Shown in pieces: positions 35,964-48,245 of a stretch of DNA of 64,000 bases; position 1 is the first letter of the stretch, and each line of letters begins with the position of its first letter. The notes beneath the pieces were generated by a model. It ran no database searches. It was not told the origin of the DNA and worked only from the letters and a program-made list of their open reading frames with translations. The stretch is taken from NCBI GenBank assembly GCA_963556195.1, contig OY744517.1:149659382-149723381 (forward strand), read 5' to 3'. A program made the translations under genes and the position numbers. This DNA comes from Sepiola atlantica. Taxonomy: Eukaryota; Mollusca; Cephalopoda; Sepiida; Sepiolidae.

Positions 35964-36865
35964 CTCGGAAGTTTCTCAACCATTAAAACTATATATTAAA
36001 AAAACATTTTAGTTCTATGTCTTTCGGTGGGAAATCACTTTTTTGTAAGTCAATTTACTTGTTACAGTCACTATATTAGTTTGCTACCAAGAATGTACGC
36101 TAGTCTTAACATTATTTAAGGGATCATCAGTTGTTTACCATGAAAAACGGTTTCGGGAATTTAAAAACAAAACAGTATTTTATTTCATGGTTTCACAGCA
36201 AAGTTGATCAGATCCCACTTCTCTTAACAGACAAGAACATAAACGTTCCGTATATTAGATCTAAGTTTTGTTCCAGATAAATGTTTTGCTAACTTATATA
36301 GCTATTAAAAAATGTCCTCCTTACCTGTTTTGTTCGTCTGTGTCTAAAACAATGCATCCAATATTTACAAAAATGTTACTGTATTTTAAAGTGTTCGGAC
36401 GAGCCAAATTGAAGAAAGTGAACGTTATGGTTGTAACATGTGACGCACGGATTTATTTTTTTAATAAAACCCCAGGTTCTTATGATTTACTCTTTTTTGT
36501 AAGAATTATATTTCAGTAAAAAAATTAAGAGTTTTAATAATAAGGACTTTCTCTGTATACGTATTATATTGAGATAGCTAGATTTTGAAAAAAATAGTGC
36601 AAGTTAATTAGATAGTTTTAATCAAATTAATAATTGTATAATTTAGTTTCTAACATGCAAGTTTAACTCAATGTCAAATATGTTTGACAGATAATATTAA
36701 ATTAAATAATACGCAATTAAATATAATTGTCGAAATATTGGATGGAAAACTTTAAATAATTCATGTCGAAACCTGATATATTTGAAAATCTTTAGATTTT
36801 TAATAATTAAAAGTGAATTTATTGGCGGGAATGGAAAGTATAGCATAGACTATTGGCAATTATTT
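35962..36865. other. Unassigned stretch
   Basis: An 83-codon plus-strand frame (36268-36519) has no family resemblance and no exon signals I can support. Confidence 0.4.
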
Positions 36866-36935
36866 CTCTTACTCTCTCTCTCTTTCTCTCTCTCTCTCTC
36901 GCCGTCTCTATATATATAAATTATTGTATGTATCC

Positions 36936-37021
<86 letters not shown>
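36866..37021. repeat. (CT)n and (TA)n compound microsatellite
   Basis: CT-rich 36869-36901, then TA with CATA breaks to 37021. Confidence 0.95.
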
Positions 37022-37024
<3 letters not shown>

Positions 37025-37153
37025 TGATAAAGCATGGAAAATGTTCCGACGTAATGGAAAATGAAATAAGGAAAAATTGAAATATAAATTAAATATCCAT
37101 CTACGTTTCACCTTTATTAGAAGGTTTCTATCAGCAGGGGAGATTGAAGAAGA

Positions 37154-37213
37154 AAATACAGCAACAAGTAACAAACATTTACTTTTCAGATTTTGGTACT
37201 TGTTGCTGTATTT
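37154..37213. repeat. Short inverted repeat
   Basis: AAATACAGCAACAAGTA pairs with TACTTGTTGCTGTATTT around a loop of about 25 nt. A strong hairpin of unknown meaning. Confidence 0.75.
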
Positions 37214-38040
37214 CTTTCTATACCTGTCCAAAAAGTTCAAAATTCCACCACAACAGAGTTAAATCACAAGGAAATGTCTTATAAAAATCTCTCGATTAAT
37301 ACCATCAATTAACGATGCATATTTAATCCAAAAACGAAGATTCAAAAACAGTAAAAATCAAGGGGAAGTAACCAGAATAAAGGGAAACACCTCTGAAATT
37401 AAAAAATTAAATAATGACTAAACTCATAATTTGTTAAACACCTAAAATTTACTCTTAATGTTCAACTCAAATAATAATACATTCTCAACATGTAATCATA
37501 TAGATCACTGCGCAAATTATTATATACAAAATACATACACAACCATATATGTATACATATAAGCATAAATAAACACATCAACATATATATGTAGAGAAAG
37601 AGAAATTTATCATGCACTTTATTTATTCTAATAATACAAAACCATATATAAGTTTAGTAGATTTCATCTGTTTTTTCACTATCATCAGGATTTCTATGAT
37701 AATACTCTAAAGCAAGTTTTCCATTTTGTCTATTGTTAACATCTGACATTTTAAAAACAATGCTGTTAATAAAAAATGAAATAGAACAATGAAAAAAGAG
37801 ATTCCATAATTATTTTTATTCCCCGCGAAATAAAAAAAATCATACAAATTCTTTTATTCAATTCTGAATATATCAGTGAAAGAGGCGTTCTTTTTTGACG
37901 GCACGGATACACCAGTCATCACAGTCGAAGTAATATTGAGAATACACTCTTATTCCTCCTAAACAGTATGCTCTCTTGGAGCAAGACCATTTCATGAAGT
38001 TGATGCCAAAACCGAGAGAAAAAAGAACTTTCTGCTGATG
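37214..38040. other. Unassigned stretch
   Basis: No supported gene. CCTGATGATAGTGAAAA occurs on the minus strand at about 37670-37690, but without room for a hammerhead stem II. Confidence 0.45.
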
Positions 38041-38054
38041 GCTAAATTACATTT

Positions 38055-38296
38055 TCAAGACGCCATGTTTTTTTTCCTTTAATAAACCGGAAGTAAAAGA
38101 GGATGGGAACGGTGGGGCGTTGGATTTCTTGGCTGACTGGTTACCTTGCAGGGGTGGAGCAGCTTAACCGGAAAACGTAGTAGAAAGGTACGCAGTGTGC
38201 TCTATCGTACAATCGAATCGGTGGCCATGTTTCAAATGACGTTATCAAATTGTATGCTTTGCCATAATCGCTAGAGACTGCGCGTGCGCATATGTG
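38055..38296. promoter_or_regulatory. Promoter-like motif cluster (tentative)
   Basis: A locally less AT-rich segment with motifs typical of animal TATA-less promoters: CGCCATGTTT (38061, YY1-like), CCGGAAGT (38087, ETS/GABP-like), GGCCATGTTT (38223, YY1-like), TGACGT (38237, CRE half) and GCGCGTGCGCA (about 38279, NRF-1-like). The combination is unusual for this AT-rich window. No coding exon could be attached on either side, so the target gene is unknown and chance remains possible. Confidence 0.35.
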
Positions 38297-38300
38297 TGTA

Positions 38301-38819
38301 CGAATGTTTTTGTCTGTCTTCTTTATTATACTTCGTGTTAGAGTGTGACTTTGTTATATTATACTATATCATTTGACACTTATACTGTTATATATGTATA
38401 CTAGGAAAAACTGAGTTTTCAAATTCAGTTAACTTTAAAGCAAAATACAAAATTAGTCGCTTTCTATCTATTATATTTTTGTCGACTTTTTAAATAATAT
38501 TATTGATCATGGAATATTGCAACTATTTTATTTATTCTCCGCATCTGTTGTGGTTTCTTCGGCTGTTAATAAACAGTGATTCACGGAGATCAAGAGTAGG
38601 AGAGGGGTGTTATAACAGATCAAAAACCTTATAAGTGATAGGTGTTTATGTTTGTCAACTACAACTAGTGGTTAATTAGTAAAATAAAAGTAGAAGTGTT
38701 TTTCACACGTAACTCAATCTCGAAACTTTAAAATGTATTTTGTGAAATAAAAATATATATGAAAAAAAAAACTAAGGAATATTAACGTTAATTAATTTAG
38801 CTTTAGCATAATAATAGAC

Positions 38820-38820
<1 letters not shown>
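38301..38820. other. Unassigned stretch
   Basis: No supported feature. Confidence 0.45.

Positions 38821-38824
<4 letters not shown>

Positions 38825-38890
<66 letters not shown>
38825..38890. repeat. (TA)n(TG)n microsatellite
   Basis: TA run to 38871, then TG to 38890. Confidence 0.96.
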
Positions 38891-39205
38891 AAACAGAAAA
38901 AACAACATTATTTGTATATTCATATAGGTGTCGCCTTTATTTCAAACTTTTTCAAGATAATTGGTTTAAAGAAATAACATACAAGAAAACTATTTGAAAC
39001 TATTTCGTGCGTTTGTGACGTGAAATAATGTGTTTTCGAACGAAACATAGCCGGTTGAATTGAAAAAATGTGGTGCTATTATAGCGTGAAAATAGTGTTT
39101 TCGTTCTTTTTTAAAACGAATAGTACACGTTAAAATTTAAAATGAATAAAGCGTGTTTTTAATTATTTTATTATCGAATTTATGTACAAAGTTCGGTTGG
39201 GAATG

Positions 39206-39800
39206 TGTTACAATACCGTAGGGCCCCATTATGCAAGGCACAGTAGGTTAACTAGTATCAAATAGCTAATTTTGTTATTGAAAAATAGGTTTTGTTTCTG
39301 GACTCAGAAGTGAGTTCAGAGAAGTGTTTGATCCAAGAATAGCCATAATAAATTTAGACACCTGACGTGACCTTTGAGTCAGAGATCAGAGTGAGTCGTT
39401 TTTGTCCCCATCTCGAGCGTGGGAATGATGATTACGTCACCACAGAGAACAAGAACTTAGCTTTTTAGAATCAGTCTGAGCTTAGAGGCGATACCGTTCA
39501 GACCGGGTGCGAGCATGTAGCCGGTAAACTGGTAAGGCCCCGTTCTGGGAGGGCAGAAGATATCCCAAAAGGAACCGGAAAATAGCCGGGGCATGAGAGA
39601 GTCGAAGCCGGAATCCCCCTGACAGCAAACGAACCAAGAAATAAGAATTGTGTGAGAATAAAGAAACTTGTGTGAAATTTCCCTTCAAGAAAATTCGTGT
39701 CTCGTGTGTTCATTCTGTCTGAGACAGACCTCCTCCTTCGATCAAGACGACACAGCCAGCGAAGACTAGACGAATCACAGGCCAAAGAAGAGAACAGAAG
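39206..39800 (+). mobile_element. LTR-like segment or non-coding first exon (tentative)
   Basis: Begins TGTTACAATACC and is more GC-rich than its surroundings. It has a TGACGTGACC element (39364), a GAATAAAG poly-A signal (39657) and then a T/G-rich stretch ending TTCATTCTGTCTGAGACA (39709-39726). That order fits U3-R-U5 of an LTR. The alternative is a transcribed exon, because AGATAAG|GTAAAC at about 39807 is a fair splice donor. No second LTR, PBS or target duplication was found. Minus-strand frames 39482-39785 are not recognised. Confidence 0.3.
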
Positions 39801-40044
39801 ATAAGGTAAACCTTGAGATTTATTTGAGAACTTTTTAGAGACTTTAAGATACGTATAAATGAACAGAGGCCGTAATTGAAAAAGGCTTGAGATGCCGTGA
39901 ACAGATTCGTGGTTTTAAAAAGGCCTGAAGGGCCGTAAATTGATACGTGAAGATTTAAGACTGTGGTTACAAAATGATATGAGTAGACATGTAGCGTGTA
40001 TCGTTACATATGTTGTGTGAAATATCTAGCCTTGATTTCAATTA

Positions 40045-40665
40045 AAGTTCTTTTCGGTTAGTATGAATTTGTAGATGTAATTAAATAAATGGTAAAAGCC
40101 GTTACGTTGTTTAATTATGTTAGAGTTATAATGAGTGCTGATTCAAGTCTAAATTTATTTTAAATGAATGTAATGAGTGTAGCTTGTTTCTTGTTAAAAT
40201 AATGATCATTTTTGGTAATGCATGAGAGAATAGTGCATTCATGGAATTGTTATATTTTATATCTCTTTTATGTTCACCAATACTTTTTTTTAAATTTCCT
40301 GCTGAGTTTCACCAACGTATATCTTATGACAATTATGGCATTGGACAGTACATATACCTGCATTAGATGTTGTGATTTTTTGAAAATGTTTTGTTGTTTT
40401 TAATGTTTGTTTTATAGTTTGCGATCTAGTTCGTATTGTTGGAATTCCTAGTTTATTTAAGGTGTTGCAAATTATTGTATTATTGGCGTGGGTGGGTAAA
40501 ATAATCTGTCTGTTCATAAGAAAAGTGTGAGGTGTATATGATTATTGCTTATATTTTCTGGGCAATATTTTTTTTTTTTTGCATTTAATATGAAATATGT
40601 GGGGTATTGTAATATTTTGAGTGAATTAGTGATGCATTTTAATTCTTTGTCTAGATATTGTAGAC
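40045..40665 (-). pseudogene. Penelope-like element C-terminus with GIY-YIG domain
   Basis: Read downwards from 40665 on the minus strand: DKELKCITNSL, a decayed linker, then an open frame 40517-40290 containing LNKLGIPTIRTRSQTIKQTL, a SNAGICTVQCHNCHKIYVGE block (GIY-YIG core, here with G-I-C and Y-V-G) and a stop. After a frame change at about 40290 it continues with IGEHKRDIKYNNSMNALFSH, then NKKQATLITF and LESALI, ending near 40050. Linker, GIY-YIG with conserved Cys/His, NALFSH and ESALI are the usual order at the C-terminus of Penelope-like elements. No RT core is present. It differs from copy 1 at 12541-14340, so a second PLE lineage is represented. Confidence 0.75.
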
Positions 40666-40772
40666 TACAATTTCGGTTTGTTCTTACGTGCATTCATAAT
40701 TTGTAGTCCACAAAATCTAGAGGAAAAAATCAAATACATCACAAATTCACTTAAAAAAGCAATACCCCACAT
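40597..40772. repeat. Head-to-head inverted duplication of a PLE segment
   Basis: Arm 40597-40673 is a diverged complement of arm 40697-40772. Translated outward, each encodes the same segment (minus: DKELKCITNSLKILQYP; plus: EEKIKYITNSLKKAIPH). The two PLE pieces therefore start back to back with a spacer of about 23 bp. The plus-strand piece decays after about 40800. Confidence 0.8.
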
Positions 40773-40800
40773 GTGCTTCTTGAAGAATGTATTATTTGTT

Positions 40801-41690
40801 GAAAACTGATTGAATATTAACATTTTTTAAATAACTGAAAACCAAATATATTTAAGAGTATTTTTACATTTTCATAATCAATAGAATTTAAAACTATAAA
40901 CCGCGTTTATAGTAACTACCTTGTTTACGCTCTAGATTTAACGTGCCTGGTGGCTGTAAGTTAAATTGTAAGTTTACATTGCGAAGAATTGTTTTTATTA
41001 TTACTAACTAGTTCATGGTAAATGTGAGATTTTTCATAGTTTGTCTATTTTTTAAAACATCACAGTTTAGACGTCACGTATATGTGATTACTTTTAATAT
41101 CAACATTGGTTTTTTTCTTTTCCTACTATTTCGGCGCTTTGATTGGCCTGGTACAATCCTCTTCTAGAATAATCGAATATAATCGACGAACATTAAACAA
41201 ACAATTTGAAATTAACAATGGCGTCTCTAATTCCTCTATTTAATAAGATCCCTTCATTTTCAAACATGAATTGTTTGAGATTAAATACGAGAAATTTGAC
41301 AGACCATTTCATTATATAAATTCAACGTAAAATGAGCGCATATTTCCTGCCCAGTTAGCGGTAAATCGAGACATATAACCGAATGATTTATCCATTTTGG
41401 GACAGGACAATTTGGGTGGTGGCATTTTTTTACTCATCCAAATCGTGCTTTCTGTTTTAAATATAAATGCGTCTTGGGGGACTTTACTGTTTTTTTAATT
41501 TGTAACTTATCTAGATTAGAAAGGATAATTCTGAAATTAGCTACCACTTACAAAATAAATTCGACTATGATAGAAAATACTTGTGCTTGGCCAAGTAAAT
41601 GTGACGATAACAAACGTTAACGAACTTCACCGAACAGTTTACACAACACGAAATGTTTATTTTTATTTTTACCGTTACATAACCTTGAGT
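40801..41690. other. Unassigned stretch
   Basis: No supported feature. Confidence 0.45.
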
Positions 41691-41835
41691 TTACTCTTAT
41701 CTAACCTTAAACTAACCCTAATCTAACACTAAACTAACGTGTCCTAACTCATAGCTAAGTTTTAGCTTTAGTTTGCAAAATAGGTTTAGTTAAGTTTAGT
41801 TAAGTTTAGTTAGGTTTAGTTAGGTTTGTATTGTG
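41690..41835. repeat. Inverted TTAGTTAGGTTT-type short tandem
   Basis: Left half contains CTAACCTTAAACTAACC-type words. Right half (41786-41831) has about five head-to-tail GGTTTAGTTAA/GGTTTAGTTAG units. The two halves are partly complementary. The unit resembles, but is not, the TTAGGG telomere repeat. Confidence 0.65.
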
Positions 41836-42835
41836 TAGAATCATCGAAACTTGACAGTTAAATTATTTTTTTAGATCCTGCGCGTAACGCCAAGACACTA
41901 GTTTTTACATAACTCTATTTCTTGACAAAGTTTTCACTTTTTGGCGGCGATGGTTCCGTTCATAAGCTTAGATAATTAATACTCTAAAGAGAATTAATGA
42001 CGAGAAACGTACAACGACGGTATTACCCATACAGACAACATCAGATCACTGTGTTTCGGGATCTTAAACATTAGAAACAATGGCCAACCACTGTTCGAAC
42101 AAAGGATGTGATTCTCGTTGCCAACACGAGCTGGTGGATCCGTGCCCAGAACGATAAGATTATTTCCGGAGATGTTCCCACGTGCCGATATGTTTATTGC
42201 ATTTAATGGGAGGAATTTTTCAACAACGAATTATGTACTAATACTATCACTTATAAAGAACTAGGAAAATGAGTAAGATACGTGGTTTTGTAGCACCGGT
42301 ATTCATAAATATTTCAATTTTGTTTGAAATAGTAATTGAAAGTTTACTCCTCTATATTTACCCACATTCTCTCGAGGGTTTAGTATGTGTTGCGTTTAAT
42401 TTCAGTAATCGATATCATTTCAGACTGATTTAGGCAATCGCTTTTTTCAAATTACTGAACAGCTGTTTACATGTGTGGCAAAGTGTTTATTTGATCATAA
42501 GAGAGAAAGTTAAATCTTAACTTACGGAATATTTATGATATATCTTTACACAAATCAAGAAAACTTGTGCTGTGTATAAAGTAAACTTACACAATCTAAT
42601 ATAAACATTCAACTATATTAAATATCACTTGAATTCAGTATACGTTTACGTATTCTACATGAACTACGAATGTGTCCTCTTTTATTTTGTTTTAAACTCA
42701 GGTGAAATTTATGAATGTCCATTCGGTACGAAAACCAATTAAAAGTGTAGTATATGTCTCAATTCCCATACAAAGTAGTCAGTGATAAAAATAATCTTAA
42801 AAGATATACTGTAATTACATTATTTTTTCGGACAA
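41836..42835. other. Unassigned stretch
   Basis: No supported feature. Confidence 0.45.
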
Positions 42836-42837
42836 TT

Positions 42838-43330
42838 CGGACTATTATTCTCAGCTTGGACGTTATTCTCACAAAGTTTCTACGGATGCAACGTTTGATC
42901 TTCTTCAGGTGCATGTAGTCGAACTCGGGAATCTTTATGTCAAACCCTGAAATCTATACGGAATTTCAGCCAAAATATAGTTTTAAACATCTTATTTGAA
43001 AAATAATTCAATTACGAAATTTAATCCACGAACATCTCTTTCTGTTTCTTCATATAATTTTAATAACTGAAAAAATGTATTACCTTGTGATGATTCGAAA
43101 TTTGAAACCTTCAAAGTATAAAATAAAAAGTCATTTTGACTTGGAAATTTTCAGCAAATCCTTATTTTTCTGTGCATGTACGATTTGGAAGATATTTCTA
43201 TCAAATAGTCTTATGAATCAAAATTAAAACAGCACTTACTGATAAAAAGCGGAAAACGAAAACTCACTTGAACCCTTATCTTCGAGTTGCCACCGAGTCT
43301 TAATAATCGATGACTGATTAGTATAGAAAA
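42838..43330 (-). mobile_element. Interspersed repeat (families at 3170, 54595 and 21936)
   Basis: The first 120 bp match the families at 3170-3295 and 54595-54700 (TTATTCTCACAAAGTTTC, CTTCTTCAGGTG, CGAACTCGGGAAT). The rest (42990-43330) matches 21936-22160. If both parts belong to one element, its length is at least 0.5 kb. The minus strand carries CTGAAGA (42908-42902) with a GAAA box about 21 nt further on. No coding sequence seen. Confidence 0.6.
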
Positions 43331-44745
43331 ACGATATCATTTCCATTATTTCAGATGATTTTAAGGTTTTAAGACATTAAATGAGTGTAGTAATGCTGTG
43401 TGCAATAAGTTATGTTGCATTCGTAGGCCGATTTCTTTTCTCGCTTCAGCAGTTTGCTTGTGTGAAAAAACTAACAATGAAATTCAGAAAATATTCATAA
43501 TTTATTTTATGATCACTTTTTAGTATGGTCACTGATTCTAAGGATAAGTCATGCATCAGGGAAGGACATGCTTAATCAATCCTCGGACAACAATATAAAA
43601 AAGATTACTTCCAGAATCGCGGTAGCGGTTGCCTCGCTTTATTTATATAAACACATAGATTCATGAACGCATATATCGTCAGAATACGATGAGAGACGAG
43701 AATAACTCAAATTGTCAATACACAAACACAAAATTTCTCTAGATCTTAATACCTAAGCTAACACTGAAAGTCTCGCCAAAGATATCCGAGATTATATTGT
43801 GTCTCTGTATACCTATTGCCCATTTAATAAGTTCGCCAATATTAACGGGGTCGAGATTGTATTAACGCTTATATAAAAATATATATGTATTAAGGCTTAT
43901 ATATGAAGTAATGTTTACGGTTTAAGCTTAAGAGAAACTATAATAATATTTCGAATGATACAATGTATTAATTATTATTATCATTATTTATTGGCACTAT
44001 TATTAATATTGTCGGAGATATTAACCTTCCTATTGTAGTGGTTCAAGGAAGAAGCAATTTCTTCTCGCTATCAGGCCATGTGAACAACAAGAACAGTGTT
44101 CTGTGGATCTCAAATGCCAAATGAAGCCCCCACATGTCACTGTACTCACTCTCGAAACATGGCATGATCGGAACCGCTTGGTTTGACCATGATATTGGAG
44201 AGGTTATAGCGTTGATACGCATATTTAGAACATGTATTGAAAAAATTACATGTAATAACAAGATACTTAATGAACATCTATTTTAATTTTTATCATTTCA
44301 GCTTTTACGAAATCCAAACTTTTCTTGTCTTTCTTGTCTGCTTCATAAGTTATTAGCATATAGATGTGTCTTTAACACTCTACATCTTCAAACACAGCTA
44401 ATAAAGGAATACTTATATTTTCATATAACTGTGTTGGGTGTGTTTCGTCGTTCTCTATAACTCGGATGTATACAATTCTGAGTATTCCTTGTCCCTGATA
44501 AGTAACACTACCAAGAACTGAAAGTCTAGTTTGTCCTACTATGATCGTTTGCTTTGAGTAGAGATGGGTGCACACATTTCCCAGAGGTATCAGCAAAAGT
44601 AGATTTACAGCTTGAATGCAACTTTAACACGCGATGCGAATCACATTGTTCTCAACCGCAACCAGCGCACAGCTTCCATTTCCACAAACATTAAATCGTG
44701 CAACACGGACCTATGATCACAACCTGACAGTTACAGATGCGTTTA
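43331..44745. other. Unassigned stretch
   Basis: Several short frames (44043-44261, 44372-44596, both minus) lack family resemblance or exon support. No gene is called. Confidence 0.4.
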
Positions 44746-44754
44746 CCTGGTAAA

Positions 44755-45015
44755 CAGCTAATTTGGCCTCCTTGTACGAGTGTTCGCTAATTGGCCGGGA
44801 TACCAGAGCTAAATCTTTGGACGAGTCATACAAAAGACTCAAGAAATGGTACTTTATTCACCTTTTGAATCACTCAGAATTATTTCGGTCAGGATCAAGG
44901 ATAACTGGAGTAATTATAGGAAAAGGAGTTGCGCTCTCCCCTACATCTCGTTATAGAAGCCAAGGAAAAGGGAGCCTTCGGGTTAGCCTTAACTATAGTC
45001 GACCGCACTTAATCA
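44755..45015 (+). mobile_element. tRNA-derived SINE, copy 1
   Basis: Aligned with 55845-56090: GTTCGCTAATTGGCCGGGA, GAGTCATACAAAAGACT, then the body word GCTCTCCCCTACATCTC with GTTATAGAAGCCAAGG, and the end AACTATAGTCGACCGCACTT. The B box is decayed (AGCTAAATCTTTG), while the other copy keeps GGTTCAATCC. The 86-codon frame across it is an artefact. Confidence 0.6.
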
Positions 45016-45341
45016 CTGATTAAGGGTAAACGCATTAACAGTATGCTTAATCAGGTAAATATGAACAATAGTTGAAGACTCTGTAAGACACAGGATTATT
45101 ATTTCGAAGTAGACTTTGCCAAGCCCTGTAATACACAAGTCTATTGCCTATCGTCTTCGAATTATAATTCAACGAGCATAAGCGTTGATTCAATCAAAAC
45201 TTAAACGAATATAAATTAATGGCGACTGAATAGCATTTCCTGTGTTTACCTAACATCAAGCGACGACTGTTTATATCGCGTAATCTCATCAACGGTCGGC
45301 AGTAAATGCTTTTCAATGAGACAAGATGAATCAGATCCTAT

Positions 45342-45425
45342 ATGGCTGTTTGACTAGAATCAAAGTGTAGTATTAGTTCTGCCCTCACGTAGGGAGGAGT
45401 AATCATTCTATAGTGGAGCAATTTT
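45342..45425 (+). pseudogene. U2 snRNA-like fragment
   Basis: GGCTGTTTGACTAGAATC then AAAGTGTAGTATTAGTTCT matches the U2 5' region, including an exact GTGTAGTA branch-point-recognition block, with one inserted G. Further on, GCAATTTTATTTTTCG could be a decayed Sm-site region. Without clear 3' stem-loops it is a pseudogene or a U2-headed retroposon. Confidence 0.6.
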
Positions 45426-46195
45426 ATTTTTCGTTTCATCCTGTGGACTGCCTTTAAAGGGGCTGAATATCACTCACATTTAACCGAAAAAAAGTTCCCT
45501 TATGGGGAGGCAGTGAATAGGAACGAAGTTAACTTGGACAGATGAACAAACTTTTATTTTATGCTCTCACTTTTAGAAAAGGCTACTAGAAGTGCCACGT
45601 GTGATTGTTACTACTTTTGGTTGATGGGCTATAAAGACAAGGTATCGCACATTCTATAGAGGCAAATATATCCGCCATCACGTGTGCATGTGCTAGTATC
45701 TTCAAACTGGAAAACTAACGAGGAATTGGTTGAAAAAAGTGTCAATGTTCATGCCTTCGCGTGTGGTTGGTTTTATTGCTTGTCTTTGCTGTGCCCAGGG
45801 CTCCCGTCTCTTTCCTATTCCTCTCTGTCTTGCCTAAACTCTGTTAGTGTCTACGTATATCTGTGTTGCGGGGGAGTGATCGGGTGTGCGAAGCAGGACT
45901 CCTACCTTATAATTAGCTGCGAGCCATTCTAAACCCTGTTTTTTCTTCTTCCTTTCTGGCTTCCTCTTATCCCTAACTCCGATAGAAAATGCTTTCTGAG
46001 TAATTGAAGATTTTTTTTTGTTTGCCTTTTCGCTTCTCCTCTGATGCTCTTGACGACCGGGACAGATTCATCCGCCCGTCTACAAAACATCAGACTTTAT
46101 AGCAGGGGTTGGTCACGGTAAAGCGCTGATGCAGGGGCTGATGCAGTCGGGTCGGCGTGGGGTTCCGAGGGAATTAAGCCCTAAAGGGGTAAAAA
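45426..46195. other. Unassigned stretch
   Basis: The plus-strand frame 45684-45932 (82 codons, Cys/Ser-rich) is unrecognised and not supported as a gene. Confidence 0.4.
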
Positions 46196-46618
46196 AGGTA
46201 AAGCAATGTAGAGAAATAGAAAAGTTTGTAGAGAAAAGTAAATGAAGTACTATAAGGAAGCGAGAATAGAAAAAGTAAGAAAAGACTAGAAGTGATATGG
46301 AAAGACGCAGAAGAAGAAAAATAAAATGAAGAAGAAGAAAGAAGGAAAATGTTGAGATAAATGGAAGACTTAAGAACATATGATGCAATAGAAGGAGACA
46401 CAACAAAGAAGAACAACAATAAAAAAAAAGATGAAAGAGTAGTAGTAGAAGGAGAGGAAAAAGAAGGAAACTGTGATGATGAAGAAAGAGAAATGATGAG
46501 GAGATAGATGGAAGAATAAATAACATATCATGCAGCAGGAGAAAATAAAAAAGGGGAAGAACAAGAAGGGGTTGAAGAAAATAAATAAATAAAGTGGTAT
46601 TATTATTATTATTATTAT

Positions 46619-46669
<51 letters not shown>

Positions 46670-47060
46670 AAAAAGAAGAGACGAAGACATATAAGAAGAA
46701 AGAGAAGAAGAAGAAGAAGAAGAAGAAGAAGAAGATGATGATGAAAATGATGAATTAGAAATATAGGATGCTGTAGAAAGAAAGTAAAGTAGGGGAAGAG
46801 GAGAAAAGGAAGAGAAGGAAGAAGATAAAAGAGGGAAAAGAAGAAGTATAAAGAGAGGGAAAAGAACACATAGAAAGAGAAAAGAGAAAAAGAAGAAGAA
46901 GAAGAAGAAGGTGAAGAAGAAGAAGATATCGAGGGAAAAAGGAGGCCAACATAAAAGAAGTACGGAACATTGTGCACCAGAAAGAGAACACATTTTGATA
47001 TTAAATAAAAAAAGTGAAGAGAAAGGAAGGGAATAACTCAAATAATTTAAAAGAAGGTAA
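46196..47060. repeat. Polypurine tract (AGA/AGAAG) with ATT and AGT runs
   Basis: About 860 bp of mostly A and G on the plus strand. It is interrupted by (ATT)n (46594-46620), (AGT)n (46620-46669), (AGA)n runs (46695-46735, 46886-46925) and a short GAT run. Ser/Leu/Phe-rich frames of up to 223 codons on the minus strand are artefacts of this composition. Confidence 0.9.
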
Positions 47061-48118
<1,058 letters not shown>

Positions 48119-48127
48119 TACATATTA

Positions 48128-48245
48128 AATTATTAATACCTACAGACGCTGGCGTTTCAAGCTTATTGCTCTCATCAGTGCAGGAAAGTAACAATTCCAG
48201 ACGGTCGGGAGGCGCGAACCCGGTTCACACAGTCAGAAGAATCAT
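48128..48245 (-). mobile_element. Hammerhead-bearing retroelement fragment
   Basis: The minus strand carries CCGGGTTCGCGCC, GACCGTCTGGAATTG, then the ribozyme and AATAATTT. It shares the pre-ribozyme part with 1-85. No coding sequence. Its size and lack of coding fit a non-autonomous hammerhead element (retrozyme-like) or the terminal repeat of a Penelope-like element. The boundary beyond 48245 is not clear. Confidence 0.65.
48139..48186 (-). ncRNA. Hammerhead ribozyme, canonical
   Basis: On the minus strand: stem I CCTGCA (48184-48179); core CTGATGA (48178-48172); stem II GAGC with GCTT around an AATAA loop; GAAA (48158-48155); stem III ACGC with GCGT (48155-48152 and 48149-48146) around a CA loop; cleavage triplet GTC (48147-48145); then stem I strand TGTAGG (48144-48139). 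Stem I pairs 6 of 6 (one G-U), stem II 4 of 4 (one G-U), stem III 4 of 4. All invariant residues are present, so self-cleavage after 48145 is predicted. The short closed stem III is typical of hammerheads from animal retroelements, which often work as dimers. Confidence 0.85.

Noticed and set aside
37668..37700. CCTGATGATAGTGAAAA on the minus strand
   Set aside because: CTGATGA and GAAA are only about four bases apart, leaving no room for stem II.
43610..43660. GCGGTAGCGGTTGCCTCGC, resembling a tRNA D-arm
   Set aside because: No B box or cloverleaf could be placed downstream.
45684..45932. 82-codon Cys/Ser-rich plus-strand frame
   Set aside because: No family motif, no signal or repeat architecture beyond composition, and no splice context that I can support.
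46113..47041. Minus-strand open frames up to 223 codons rich in Ser, Leu and Phe
   Set aside because: They are translations of a polypurine tract with triplet repeats; composition explains the lack of stops.
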